Below the pieces are notes generated by a model that did no database searches, had not been told where the DNA came from, and worked only from the letters and a program-made list of their open reading frames with translations. A DNA stretch of 31,603 bases from CAZRZN01 sp964604565 (GTDB taxonomy: Bacteria > Pseudomonadota > Alphaproteobacteria > Rhodobacterales > Rhodobacteraceae): contig CAZRZN010000022.1 of assembly GCA_964604565.1 (NCBI GenBank), forward strand, positions 1 through 31,603. The letters are read 5' to 3'. The position numbers and the translations under genes were made by a program. Shown here piece after piece: positions 7,737 through 15,973 of the stretch. How positions within the stretch are numbered: position 1 is the first letter of the stretch; each line of letters begins with the position of its first letter.

Positions 7737-8906
7737 ATGACACAGCTCAAACTCGCCGCGGGTATGTCGCGGCTGGGGACGGAATCCGCCTTTGTCGTGC
7801 TCGCGCGCGCCGGGCAACTGGCCGCCGAGGGGCGCGACATCATCAACCTTGGCATCGGTCAGCCGGATTTTCAGACGCCCGCGCATATCGTCGAGGCCGG
7901 GATCAAGGCGCTGCGCGACGGCCATCACGGCTATACGCCGGCCAACGGATTGCCGAAGCTGCGCGAAGCCGTGGCCGCAGATCTGCATCGCCGTCACGGC
8001 ACGGAGGTGGACCCCGGAAATGTCGTGGCGGTGCCCGGCGGCAAGCCCACGATGTTCTTTGCCGTGCTGATGTTCGGTGAGCCGGGCGCCGAGATCATGT
8101 ATCCCAACCCGGGTTTTCCGATCTACGAGTCGGTTATCCGCTATTCCGGCGCGACGCCGGTGCCGATCGCCCTGCGCGAAGAGAACGACTTTGCCTTCAG
8201 CGCCGAAGAGGTGTTGGGCCAGATCACGCCCGCCACGCGGCTGATCATCATCAATTCGCCCGCGAACCCGACTGGCGGTGTCACGCCCAAGGAAGAGATC
8301 GACAAGCTGGTGGCCGGGCTGGCCGACCATCCGCATGTCGCGATCCTGTCGGACGAGATCTATTCCAACATGCTCTACGGCGGGCGCGAACATGTCTCTC
8401 TCCTGCAATACCCGGAGATCCGCGACCGGCTGATCATGCTGGACGGATGGTCAAAGACTTACGCGATGACCGGTTGGCGGCTGGGCTACGCGGTCTGGCC
8501 GGATGCGCTGGTGGATCACGCGACCCGCCTGTGCATCAACGACCATTCCTGCGTCAACGCGGCCACGCAATATGCCGGGATCGCGGCGCTGAATGGCCCG
8601 CAGGATGCGGTCCGTGACATGGTGGCGGCCTTTGACGCGCGCCGCGAGGTGATCGTGTCCGAACTGAACGCGCTGCCCGGCGTGCGCTGCGCCGATGCGG
8701 CTGGCGCTTTCTACGCCTTTCCCAATATCGAGGGAACGGGACTGACGTCGAAACAGGCGGAAACCCGGTTTCTCGACGAGGCTGGGGTGGCAACCGTGTC
8801 CGGCACGTCCTTTGGCGCGTGGGGCGAGGGCTATCTGCGCTTTTCCTACGCCAATTCGACCGAAAACATCATGGAAGCGCTGGCGCGCATCCGCAAACTG
8901 CTCTGA
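7737..8906 (+). CDS. Class I/II PLP-dependent aminotransferase
   Basis: A 389-aa fold-type I aminotransferase of the aspartate aminotransferase (AspB-like) group. Visible features are the GIGQPDFQTP block, YTPANGLPKLREA, NPTG (177-180), the PLP-nitrogen Asp (D206, SDEIYS) and the Schiff-base Lys K240 in GWSKTYAMTGWRLGY. It moves an amino group between an amino acid and a 2-oxo acid; the true substrate pair is not evident. The frame stays open far upstream, but the ATG at 7737 has a GGAGGG ribosome site and gives the normal family N-terminus, and the operator lies before it. It is followed after 14 bases by a 2-hydroxyacid dehydrogenase, so both form one transcript. The two may feed or drain the same 2-oxo acid pool. 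Confidence 0.93.
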   Translation: MTQLKLAAGMSRLGTESAFVVLARAGQLAAEGRDIINLGIGQPDFQTPAHIVEAGIKALRDGHHGYTPANGLPKLREAVAADLHRRHGTEVDPGNVVAVPGGKPTMFFAVLMFGEPGAEIMYPNPGFPIYESVIRYSGATPVPIALREENDFAFSAEEVLGQITPATRLIIINSPANPTGGVTPKEEIDKLVAGLADHPHVAILSDEIYSNMLYGGREHVSLLQYPEIRDRLIMLDGWSKTYAMTGWRLGYAVWPDALVDHATRLCINDHSCVNAATQYAGIAALNGPQDAVRDMVAAFDARREVIVSELNALPGVRCADAAGAFYAFPNIEGTGLTSKQAETRFLDEAGVATVSGTSFGAWGEGYLRFSYANSTENIMEALARIRKLL

Positions 8907-8920
8907 GGGGGACAAAGAAC

Positions 8921-9868
8921 ATGAGCGAAACGCGACTTCTGATCTGCGGCGCAAGTTTCAACCAGGAAGAGCGCGACCGCCTGAGCGCGGCCTTTCCCGC
9001 GGCATACATATCCGGCCCGGATGAAATGGCGGGGCTGGACAACGGTCTGCGCTCTGGCGTGCGCGCGGTGGCCTACAAGGGGCACAAGCCCTTTGGCGGC
9101 GCGGAAATGGACCTGTTTCCGCAGTTGGGCGTGATCGCCAACTATGGCGTCGGATACGATGCCATCGACGTGGATGCGGCAAGCGCCCGCAGCATCGGGG
9201 TGACCAACACGCCCGATGTGCTGTCCGACGATGTGGCGGACCTTGCGGTGGCGCTGATGATCGCGCAGGCGCGCACGATGATCCGCGGCCACGCGCATGT
9301 GGCCTCCGGGCGCTGGGCCAAAGAGGGGGAGATGCCGCTGAACCGGCAGGTCACCGGGTCCACCGTGGGGATCGTCGGGCTGGGACGGATCGGCCGCGAG
9401 ATCGCCGACCGTCTGGCGGCTTTCAAGATGGACATCCACTATCACTCGCGCTCCGAGAAGGAGACACCGGGCTGGACCTATCACGCCGACGTGGTGTCGC
9501 TTGCCGAGGCGGTGGATTTCCTCGTGATCGCGCTGGTGGGCGGGCCGGAGACCCGGCAGTATGTCTCTCGCGCGGCGATCGACGCGCTTGGACCGCGGGG
9601 CGTGGTGGTGAACATCTCCCGAGGGACCACGGTGGACGAGGGCGCGCTGTTGGACGCGCTGGAAGAGGGCCGGATCGCCGGTGCCGGGCTGGACGTCTAC
9701 GAGAACGAACCCAACATCGATCCGCGCTTTCTGAAGCTGGAGAATGTCGTGCTGCAACCGCACCAGGGGTCCGGCTCGGTCGAGACGCGGCGCGCGATGG
9801 CGGAGCTTCAGCTTGCCAATGTCGCCGCCTTCATCGAGGGCAAGCCGCTGGTGACTCCGGTCAACTGA
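8921..9868 (+). CDS. D-isomer-specific 2-hydroxyacid dehydrogenase
   Basis: A 315-aa NAD(P)-dependent dehydrogenase that reduces 2-oxo acids to D-2-hydroxy acids, of the glyoxylate/hydroxypyruvate reductase type. The Rossmann motif GLGRIG is at 153-158. An Arg follows the second strand (HSRSEK), which favours NADPH. The catalytic residues are R234 (NISRG), E263 (ENEP) and H281 (QPHQGS). Length and domain order are normal for the family. The ATG at 8921 is chosen because it lies 14 bases after the aminotransferase stop with a GAGGGGGAC ribosome site; upstream in-frame codons overlap the aminotransferase. In a sugar-acid regulon, glyoxylate, hydroxypyruvate or tartronate semialdehyde-type products are likely substrates, but this is inference. 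Confidence 0.92.
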   Translation: MSETRLLICGASFNQEERDRLSAAFPAAYISGPDEMAGLDNGLRSGVRAVAYKGHKPFGGAEMDLFPQLGVIANYGVGYDAIDVDAASARSIGVTNTPDVLSDDVADLAVALMIAQARTMIRGHAHVASGRWAKEGEMPLNRQVTGSTVGIVGLGRIGREIADRLAAFKMDIHYHSRSEKETPGWTYHADVVSLAEAVDFLVIALVGGPETRQYVSRAAIDALGPRGVVVNISRGTTVDEGALLDALEEGRIAGAGLDVYENEPNIDPRFLKLENVVLQPHQGSGSVETRRAMAELQLANVAAFIEGKPLVTPVN

Positions 9869-9995
9869 GACGCCTTGATCGGGCGCAATTGACCGGGCAT
9901 GCGCTGCGGGGTTGACGGGGCTGCACGCGATGTTCGGCGCTGCGCTGACCTCGGACATCGCGGTCTTGATGCACTTTGGCCTCCGGCGCCGGCGG

Positions 9996-10021
9996 GATGC
10001 CCGGTCTTGTTACCGGGCATC
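9996..10021. terminator. Hairpin between convergent genes
   Basis: A perfect 10-bp inverted repeat (GATGCCCGGT / ACCGGGCATC) with a 6-base loop sits in the gap between the convergent 2-hydroxyacid dehydrogenase and the SDR. It has no T-run on either side, so it is not a canonical Rho-independent terminator, but its position fits a transcript end for either strand. Confidence 0.45.
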
Positions 10022-10060
10022 GAAATCCGCCAGGTCGTCGGCAGTGCGGCGGGTGCCGCC

Positions 10061-10816
10061 TCAGATCGAGCCGGCCTCCACCATGTAGTTGCTGGCGCTG
10101 CACATGGCGCTGTCATCGGAGGCGAGAAACAGCGCCATGCGTGCCAGATAGACCGGTTCGATCAGGTCGGGCAGGCACTGGCGCTGGCGGTGTTTCTCGA
10201 TCGATTCCGGCGTGACCCATAGATCCTTTTGCCGCTGCGTCATGATCCAGCCGGGCACGATGGCGTTGACCCGGATGCGGTGGTCGCCCAGATCGCGCGC
10301 CATGGTGCGCGTCAGCCCGTGGACGGCGGATTTCGAGGTGGTGTAGGCGGGCATGTTGCCGCCGGCCTCCCACCAGCTGTTCGATCCCATGTTGACGATG
10401 GAGCCGCCGCCGGCCTCGATCATGCCCGGGGCCACCGCCTGGATCGCAAAGAACATGTGGCGGATGTTGGTGGCCATCCGTTCATCCCAGTATTCGGGCG
10501 TCACGTCGCGCCAGTCGTGCCGGTCGTCCCGTGCCGCGTTGTTGATGAGCACGGTGGCGGGCCCTAGCTTTTCCGCCAGCTTGGCAAAGGAAGATTTCAA
10601 CTGGTCGATGTCGCGCAGGTCACAGGGTTCGAAGACGATGTCGCCGTCGGTCTCGGCCACGAGGGCCTGCGCGGTGTCGGCGTCGAAATCCACGAAACCG
10701 GTGCGTGCGCCCTGTGCGGCAAAGGCCTTGACCAGTTCGGCGCCGATGCCGGAGGCACCACCGGTGATGAAAACGGTCTTGCCCTTGAGGCTGGGATAGA
10801 TCGCGAAATCGGGCAT
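10061..10816 (-). CDS. Short-chain dehydrogenase, XylB-like aldose 1-dehydrogenase
   Basis: A 251-aa classical SDR. The cofactor loop TGGASGIG is at 18-25, NNA at 92-94, and the catalytic Ser-Tyr-Lys are S145, Y158 and K162. The sequence strongly recalls Caulobacter D-xylose 1-dehydrogenase (XylB): IYPSLKGKTVFITGG at the N-terminus, DDRHDWRDVTPEYWDERM, NIRHMFFAIQAVAPGM and the ending FLASDDSAMCSASNYMVEAG. The expected reaction is oxidation of an aldose to its lactone with NAD(P)+, the first step of a non-phosphorylative sugar pathway. Which aldose is unknown. An AAAGGAG ribosome site precedes the ATG. It is the last gene of a minus-strand run that begins with LysE, separated from DenD by a GC-rich repeat element. 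A XylD-like dehydratase elsewhere in the regulon fits as a later step. Confidence 0.88.
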   Translation of the reverse strand: MPDFAIYPSLKGKTVFITGGASGIGAELVKAFAAQGARTGFVDFDADTAQALVAETDGDIVFEPCDLRDIDQLKSSFAKLAEKLGPATVLINNAARDDRHDWRDVTPEYWDERMATNIRHMFFAIQAVAPGMIEAGGGSIVNMGSNSWWEAGGNMPAYTTSKSAVHGLTRTMARDLGDHRIRVNAIVPGWIMTQRQKDLWVTPESIEKHRQRQCLPDLIEPVYLARMALFLASDDSAMCSASNYMVEAGSI

Positions 10817-10844
10817 GGAGTGTCTCCTTTGAGTGCGTGGTGCA

Positions 10845-10906
10845 GGGGGCGCTGCCCCCGCCGGCCTGCGGCCGACTCCCCCGGAGGTATTTGGGGAGAG
10901 AAGAAG
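10845..10906. repeat. GC-rich intergenic repeat element, copy A
   Basis: The element has a GGGGGC-GCT-GCCCCC hairpin, a GGCC-TGC-GGCC hairpin, then CTCCCCCGGAGGTATTTGG and a GAGAGAAGAAG tail. Very similar pieces occur at 20181-20239, and rearranged at 16901-17003. It lies inside a minus-strand gene run, between DenD and the SDR, and may act as a mRNA stability or partial termination element. Confidence 0.75.
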
Positions 10907-10937
10907 CCACGGATCAGGCGGGGAACAAGACCGCCGG

Positions 10938-11900
10938 TCAGGCCGGCAGGTCGTCTTCGAGGAAATACCGGATGTTGTCCTCGAAGCTGGCATCGGGTGC
11001 AAGCCCGAGGCGGGCGGCTTTTTCGGGCCGGATGTCGAGCCGCCAGCCGTCCAGGATGGGCGCGAGTTCCGGCTGCGGGTCCCAAGTGATGAGCCGGGCC
11101 GGGTCCGGGCCGGCCACGGCGGTCATGGCGTCGATCATCTGGCGAATTGTCCAGACGCGGCCGGGCATGGTCATCGTCGGGTTCTTGCCGAGGGCCTCGC
11201 GCGGGATTTCCGCGCCCGTGATCAGGTTTGCCACGCATTGGCGGGGCGAGAGGTAGAAATGCGGAAAATCCGGATCCACCGGACAATTCGCGGGCTGGCC
11301 TTGCAAAGGTTCGCGAAAGATCGAGGACATGAAGCCGGAGGCGGCGCGGTTGGGTTTGCCGGGCCGGACCGAAATCGTCGGCAGACGGAAACCGCGCCCG
11401 TCGATGAAGCCGCGCCGGGCGTAGTCGTTCACCAGAATTTCACCGATGGCCTTTTGCGCGCCGTAGGAAATCTGCGGGTTCAGGGCGGAATGATCGGTGA
11501 AGGGCTGCGGCACCTCGCCGCCGAAGACCGCGATGGAGGAAGTGAAGACCAGAGCCGGTGCGGTGCCCATGGCGCGCGCGTGTTCCAGCACGTTCAATGT
11601 GCCCGTCATGTTGACCTTGTAGCCGAAGTCGAAGTCTTCCTCGGCATGGGCCGACACGATGGCGGCCAGCAGGTAGATCACATCGGTGTCTTGTGGAATG
11701 GCCGCTGCAACCGAGGCGGGATCGGTGATGTCGCAGCTCAGGCTGGTGACCGGAAAAGGCGCCTCGACCGTGGCAGGGTCGGTTATGTCTGCGAGGGTCA
11801 GCCGGGCAATGGGCCGGCTGCGCAGCGTGCCGCGGGCGGCCAGCGCGCGGGCAAGTTTCTGGCCGATCAGGCCCGCGCCGCCGATGATGACGATGTTCAT
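10938..11900 (-). CDS. denD: DenD-type NAD-dependent dehydrogenase (D-erythronate dehydrogenase-like)
   Basis: A 320-aa extended SDR of the epimerase/dehydratase superfamily. The N-terminal Rossmann motif is GGAGLIG. The family-typical blocks are FTSSIAVFGG, the catalytic YGAQK in ISYGAQKAIGEILVNDYARR, and LPTISVRPGKPNRAASGF. These blocks match DenD, which oxidises D-erythronate in tetronate catabolism, better than sugar-nucleotide epimerases. In a sugar-acid setting it would oxidise a C4 or related aldonate at C2 to a keto acid. A GGAGGAGA site precedes the ATG, and the start overlaps the kinase stop by 4 bases (ATGA), so translation is coupled. The usual DenD partners (OtnK/OtnC) are not in the window, which leaves the exact substrate open. 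Confidence 0.85.
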   Translation of the reverse strand: MNIVIIGGAGLIGQKLARALAARGTLRSRPIARLTLADITDPATVEAPFPVTSLSCDITDPASVAAAIPQDTDVIYLLAAIVSAHAEEDFDFGYKVNMTGTLNVLEHARAMGTAPALVFTSSIAVFGGEVPQPFTDHSALNPQISYGAQKAIGEILVNDYARRGFIDGRGFRLPTISVRPGKPNRAASGFMSSIFREPLQGQPANCPVDPDFPHFYLSPRQCVANLITGAEIPREALGKNPTMTMPGRVWTIRQMIDAMTAVAGPDPARLITWDPQPELAPILDGWRLDIRPEKAARLGLAPDASFEDNIRYFLEDDLPA

Positions 11901-12823
11901 TGGGTCTCTCCTCCCTCGAATATCTGTGGTGCCAGCGCGCCGGGATGCTGGATGACCTCCGCGGCAAGGGCGGCGGCCCGGGTCATCGCCGTGCCCAGTG
12001 TCTCTCCCGTGGCCTGCGCGGCCAGCAGGGCGGCGCCGAAACTGTCGCCTGCGGCGGTGCTGTCGATCACGCGGGGCACCTCTGGCGGGGTGCAGGTGAC
12101 GGTGCCGTCCCGCGCCGACCAGCCATGGCAGGTGGATTGGCCGTTCTTGATGACCACGGTGGAGGCGCCGGCGGCGCGGTAGCGTTGCAGCGTGTCCTCC
12201 GGCGTGGCATCGCCGAAGGCCAGATGCTCCTCGTCAAAGCTGGGCAGGACCGTGTCGGCCACGGCCGCCCCTTGCAACAGGCCCGAGCGCATGGCCTCGG
12301 CGCTTTCCCACAGGCGGGGGCGCAAGTTGGTGTCAAAGGCGATATGGGCGCCACGGGCGCGGGCGCGGCCCAGGGCGTTGCACAACTGGCTGCGCGCATC
12401 GGGTGAAAGGATCGCCAGGGTGATGCCGGAGAACTGGATCAGGCTGCGGTCCCTGAAGAGGCTGTCCAGCCATTCCGGTTCATCCGCAAGGGTCCTTGCT
12501 GCCGATTGTCCGCGCCAATAGGCAAAACTGCGCTCGCCCTCGCGCGTCTGGATGAGGTAGAGGCCGACGGTGCGGGTGGGATCGCGGCGCAGGCCGTCTG
12601 TTCCGATCCCCTGCGCCGCAATGAAATCTGCGAGATCCGCGGACATCTGGTCGTCGCCGATCACGGTGCCGTAGCTGACCGACCAGTCGGCAGGCAGCAG
12701 GCGCCGTGCATACCAGGCGCAATTGAAGGTATCGCCCGCATAGCCAAGCTGAAAAAGGCCGGGATTGGACGGGGCAGGGGCCAATTCGACCATGATCTCG
12801 CCCAACGACAAAAAGGCGTTCAT
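11897..12823 (-). CDS. kdgK: PfkB-family sugar kinase, 2-keto-3-deoxygluconate kinase-like
   Basis: A 308-aa ribokinase/PfkB-family kinase. It starts with SLGEIMVEL and GYAGDTFNCAWYARRL. It has the FAYWRGQSAAR stretch typical of 2-keto-3-deoxygluconate kinases. The C-terminal signature is VIDSTAAGDSFGAALL, with the catalytic base D250. The expected reaction is ATP-dependent phosphorylation of a 2-keto-3-deoxy aldonate at its terminal hydroxyl. A KDPG-type aldolase, needed to finish that route, is not in the window. The gene is coupled on both sides by 4-base overlaps, with the FAD oxidase upstream and DenD downstream. It is part of the LysE-to-DenD operon under operator copy 2. Confidence 0.88.
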   Translation of the reverse strand: MNAFLSLGEIMVELAPAPSNPGLFQLGYAGDTFNCAWYARRLLPADWSVSYGTVIGDDQMSADLADFIAAQGIGTDGLRRDPTRTVGLYLIQTREGERSFAYWRGQSAARTLADEPEWLDSLFRDRSLIQFSGITLAILSPDARSQLCNALGRARARGAHIAFDTNLRPRLWESAEAMRSGLLQGAAVADTVLPSFDEEHLAFGDATPEDTLQRYRAAGASTVVIKNGQSTCHGWSARDGTVTCTPPEVPRVIDSTAAGDSFGAALLAAQATGETLGTAMTRAAALAAEVIQHPGALAPQIFEGGETQ

Positions 12824-14226
12824 TCCGCGGCCTCCGGTATCGTCTGTGCCGGCAGCATCTTGCCGGGGTTGAGGATGCCTTTCGGGTCGAAGGCCCGCTT
12901 GATGGCGCGCATGTAGATCAGGGCGGCGCCATGTTCGGTCGCCATGAAGTCCTGTTTGCCGATGCCGATGCCATGTTCGCCGGACACGGTGCCGCCCAGC
13001 CGCAGCGCCGTATCGCCGAGCGCATGGGTGAATTCATGGGCGCGCGCCATTTCCTGCGGGTCGTTCGGGTCGACCGAGAGGCCCGCGTGAAAGTTGCCGT
13101 CGCCGACATGGCCGACGATGGTGGTGGTCAGGCCAAGGCGTTGCGCGTCCGCCTGCGCCTGCGCGATGGCCTCCGCCAGATGCGAGATCGGCACGCAGAC
13201 ATCCGTGGGCCAGATGTGCTTGCCCGCCCCCAGAGCGGCAGAGGCATAATGCGCGTTGTGGCGCATGGCCCAAAGGGCATTGCGGTCTTCCGTTGTGGTG
13301 GCGGTCCGCCAGCCGCGCGCACCGCAGTCGGCGGCGATCTCCTCGAAGCTGGCCATCTGTTCGGCCACGGCCGCAGGCGCCCCGTGGAATTCGAGGAACA
13401 GATGCGGCTCTTCCGGCAGGCCGGCATTTGCATGGAGGTTGAAGCCCCGCACCATCATGTGATCCAGGAGTTCGATCCGTGCCATCGGGATGCCCGACTG
13501 GATGGTGAGAATGACGCAGTCCACGGCCTCCTGCACGGAAGAAAACCGGCAGGTGGCGGCGGTCACGGTTTCCGGCTGCCCATGCAGGCGCAGGGTGAGT
13601 TCCGTCAGAATACCCAGCGTGCCTTCGGAGCCGATCATGAGATGCGTCAGGTCATAGCCGGTCGAGGATTTGCGCGCGCGTTTGCCGGTGCGGATCACCG
13701 TGCCATCGGCCATGACGGCCTCGAGTGCGAGGATGTTTTCCCGGATCGTGCCATACCGCACGGCCGTGGTGCCAGAGGCCCGGGTCGCTGCCATCCCCCC
13801 GATGGAGGCATCCGCGCCGGGATCCACCGGAAAGAACAGACCTGTCGCGCGCAGATCCTCGTTCAGGGCCTTGCGGGTGATGCCGGGCTGCACGACGCAG
13901 GTGAGATCCTCTGGTTGCAGGTCGAGAACACGGTTCATGCGGGACATGTCGAGGCTTATGCCGCCATGCAGGGCAAGATGCTGTCCCTCCAGCGAGGAGG
14001 CCGCGCCATAGGCGGTTACCGGGCAGCCCTCTGCGTGGCAGATTTTCAGGATGCCGGAGACCTCTTCGGTGCTTTGCGGATAGGCCACGGCATCGGGCGG
14101 CGTATTGGGAAAATAGGTCTCGTTCTGTCCGTGCAGCGTGCGATCGGCGGCGCTGGTGGTCAACCGGTCGCCCAGCAGGTCTTGCAGGGCGGCAAGGGCT
14201 GTCGCGTGACGGGTGTCATTGGCCAT
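12820..14226 (-). CDS. FAD-linked 2-hydroxyacid oxidase/dehydrogenase (D-lactate dehydrogenase/GlcD-like)
   Basis: A 468-aa flavoprotein of the PCMH-type FAD-binding plus FAD-oxidase C-terminal family. The N-terminal half has YPQSTEEVSGILKICH, VVQPGITRKALNEDL and the FAD-binding stretch FPVDPGADASIGGMAATRASG. The C-terminal half has VGHVGDGNFHAG and SGEHGIGIGK. Members oxidise D-lactate, glycolate or larger 2-hydroxy acids and pass electrons to cytochromes or quinones. No [4Fe-4S] module is fused. The ATG at 14226 fits the family N-terminus and overlaps the end of the LysE gene by 11 bases. A likely role is oxidation of lactate or glycolate released by the FAH-family hydrolase of this regulon, an inference from context. 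Confidence 0.9.
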   Translation of the reverse strand: MANDTRHATALAALQDLLGDRLTTSAADRTLHGQNETYFPNTPPDAVAYPQSTEEVSGILKICHAEGCPVTAYGAASSLEGQHLALHGGISLDMSRMNRVLDLQPEDLTCVVQPGITRKALNEDLRATGLFFPVDPGADASIGGMAATRASGTTAVRYGTIRENILALEAVMADGTVIRTGKRARKSSTGYDLTHLMIGSEGTLGILTELTLRLHGQPETVTAATCRFSSVQEAVDCVILTIQSGIPMARIELLDHMMVRGFNLHANAGLPEEPHLFLEFHGAPAAVAEQMASFEEIAADCGARGWRTATTTEDRNALWAMRHNAHYASAALGAGKHIWPTDVCVPISHLAEAIAQAQADAQRLGLTTTIVGHVGDGNFHAGLSVDPNDPQEMARAHEFTHALGDTALRLGGTVSGEHGIGIGKQDFMATEHGAALIYMRAIKRAFDPKGILNPGKMLPAQTIPEAAE

Positions 14227-14824
14227 TCGTTGAACCTCCTGCGGAGAAAAGGGCAAGGGCGACGACCGCCAGCATGGAGGCGGCCATGCCGAAATTGATC
14301 CGGCGTTGAGCGGTCTCGGACAGGTTGAGCCGGTGCAGACTGGCCCCGGCCCAGAGCCAGCCGAGGTGGATGGGTATCCAGATGGCATTGGCGATGATCA
14401 GCTTGGCCGACGTCTCGAACCACAGGTTGTCCGGGGCAAAGGGGAAACCGGCGAAAAGTGTCGTGTTGACGGCATAGGCCTTGGGGTTGATCGCCTGAAG
14501 CAGGATGCCTGACAGGACCGCAGGCGGTGCCTTGGCCTCGATGAAGGCGATGCGGCTGCCGGCAAAGGCGATGCGCGCGGCCAGATAGATCAGATAGGCG
14601 ATGGAGGCCGCCATGAGCACGGTCCGGACAACCGGAACCGACAGCACAACGGCGGCGACCCCGGAGATGACGGCAAGCGCCACGAGGTTGGTGCCGATGA
14701 AAAGACCTACAACATAGGCAAGGCCGGGCCGAAACCCGTAGGCCGCGCCCAGCCCGGCAGTGGAGAGAACACCGGGACCGGGCGTGATGATCAGGAAAAA
14801 GACCGCCAGCGCGAAAGTCAGCAT
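14216..14824 (-). CDS. LysE/RhtB-family exporter
   Basis: A 202-aa membrane protein with about five to six hydrophobic segments. It opens with the LysE/RhtB hallmark region: FFLIITPGPGVLSTAGLGAAYGFRPG, then YVVGLFIGTNLVALAVISG and AINPKAYAVNTTLF. Family members export amino acids or small metabolites. The ATG at 14824 gives the normal family start; the frame is open further upstream but that part lacks similarity and would cross the operator. It is the first gene of the minus-strand run LysE, FAD oxidase, kinase, DenD and SDR, with operator copy 2 about 78 bases upstream. An exporter in a catabolic operon may relieve accumulation of an intermediate; this is speculative. Confidence 0.87.
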   Translation of the reverse strand: MLTFALAVFFLIITPGPGVLSTAGLGAAYGFRPGLAYVVGLFIGTNLVALAVISGVAAVVLSVPVVRTVLMAASIAYLIYLAARIAFAGSRIAFIEAKAPPAVLSGILLQAINPKAYAVNTTLFAGFPFAPDNLWFETSAKLIIANAIWIPIHLGWLWAGASLHRLNLSETAQRRINFGMAASMLAVVALALFSAGGSTNGQ

Positions 14825-14901
14825 CGGGCGGTGACCCGCGAATCCGTCAGACGTGATGTCATGGAACCTCTCCAGTGGCTGCCTGCTTGCATGCCGGCTC
14901 A

Positions 14902-14915
14902 TTTGGTATACCATT
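14902..14915. promoter_or_regulatory. GntR-type operator palindrome, copy 2 (slightly imperfect)
   Basis: TTTGGTATACCATT differs from the perfect palindrome by one base at the right arm. It lies between divergent genes: the LysE start at 14824 and the beta-hydroxyacid dehydrogenase start at 15049. One bound dimer could therefore control both directions. Confidence 0.8.
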
Positions 14916-15048
14916 TCCAGTGAACCGAGCCGGGGCGGGAATGTCAACGCCCGCCGGGCCGGATCCGGTGACGGTCGGACGGCGCTCGCGCCCCGCGGGG
15001 CGCATCGCCCCGCCCACCGTCCCGCAACACGCACGGGGAGGGATGTGC

Positions 15049-15972
15049 ATGACCGACAAGGCAAAAATCGGATTTATCGGGGTAGGCCTCATGGGCCACG
15101 GCATGGCAAAGAACATGCTGGAGGCCGGGCATCCGATGATGGTGAAAGGCAACCGCAACCGTGCGCCGGTCGAGGATCTCGTATCGCGTGGCGCTGTGGA
15201 ACTCGACAGCCCGCGCGCGCTGGCCGAGGCCTGTGACATCATCCATATCTGCCTGTCGAACGCGCCGCAGGTGGAAAGCGTCTTTCGCGGGCCGGACGGT
15301 ATCCTGGCCGGTGCGCGAGAGGGGCTTGTGGTCGTGGAATGCTCGACATCGGACCCCAATGTCACGCTGGCACTGGCGGCCGAACTGGCCGAAAAGGGCG
15401 GGCATGTCGTGGATGCCCCGCTGGGCCGCACACCGAAAGAGGCCGAGGCGGGGACCCTGGATGCGATGGTGGGCGCCGATCCGGCGGTCTTTGAGCGGAT
15501 CAAGCCGGTTCTCGAGTGCTGGGCAGGCAATATCAACTACGTGGGACCGGTCGGCGCGGGCCACAAGATGAAGCTGATCATGAACACCATCGCCATGAGC
15601 TACGGCGCGCTTTATGCGGAGGTAACCGCACTTGGCGCCAAGGTGGGCATCCCGCCCGTCACGATCCAGCGGGTCATCGGATCCAGCCGCCTTGGCAACG
15701 GATTCTTCGACACCTTCATGTCCTACGCGGTCGACCGTGACCGCGACGCGCATAAATTCACCATCGCCAATGCGTCCAAGGATGTCCGCTATGCCAACGC
15801 CATGGCGGCCGAGGCAGGGGCGCTGTCCCTGATCGCCTCCGCCACGCGGCAATATTTCGCGCAGGCCGAGGCGCAGGGCTTCGCCGAGGACTACGTGCCG
15901 ATGATGGCCGACCACATCGCCCGCATGAACGGGCTGGACCTCGAGGAAGAAGCGAAAAAGGGGCGCGACTGA
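15049..15972 (+). CDS. 3-hydroxyisobutyrate dehydrogenase-family oxidoreductase
   Basis: A 307-aa beta-hydroxyacid dehydrogenase. The nucleotide motif GVGLMG is at 11-16, the substrate-binding block DAPLGRTPKEAEAGTL is near 122-137, and the catalytic Lys is K175 in GAGHKMKLIMNT with N179. The usual DAPVSGG motif is changed to DAPLGRT, so the substrate differs from plain 3-hydroxyisobutyrate. Relatives reduce tartronate semialdehyde or oxidise threonate and similar polyols. The ATG at 15049 has GGGGAGGG upstream; an in-frame ATG two codons earlier is also possible. One base after its stop the PhyH-type oxygenase begins, so the two are a tight operon under operator copy 2. Confidence 0.9.
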   Translation: MTDKAKIGFIGVGLMGHGMAKNMLEAGHPMMVKGNRNRAPVEDLVSRGAVELDSPRALAEACDIIHICLSNAPQVESVFRGPDGILAGAREGLVVVECSTSDPNVTLALAAELAEKGGHVVDAPLGRTPKEAEAGTLDAMVGADPAVFERIKPVLECWAGNINYVGPVGAGHKMKLIMNTIAMSYGALYAEVTALGAKVGIPPVTIQRVIGSSRLGNGFFDTFMSYAVDRDRDAHKFTIANASKDVRYANAMAAEAGALSLIASATRQYFAQAEAQGFAEDYVPMMADHIARMNGLDLEEEAKKGRD

Positions 15973-15973
15973 C

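Noticed and set aside
12931..14298. Plus-strand open frame of 455 codons opposite the FAD oxidase
   Set aside because: It is antisense to a clear flavoprotein gene. The composition (His, Gly, Arg rich) is that of a shadow frame, with no domain visible.
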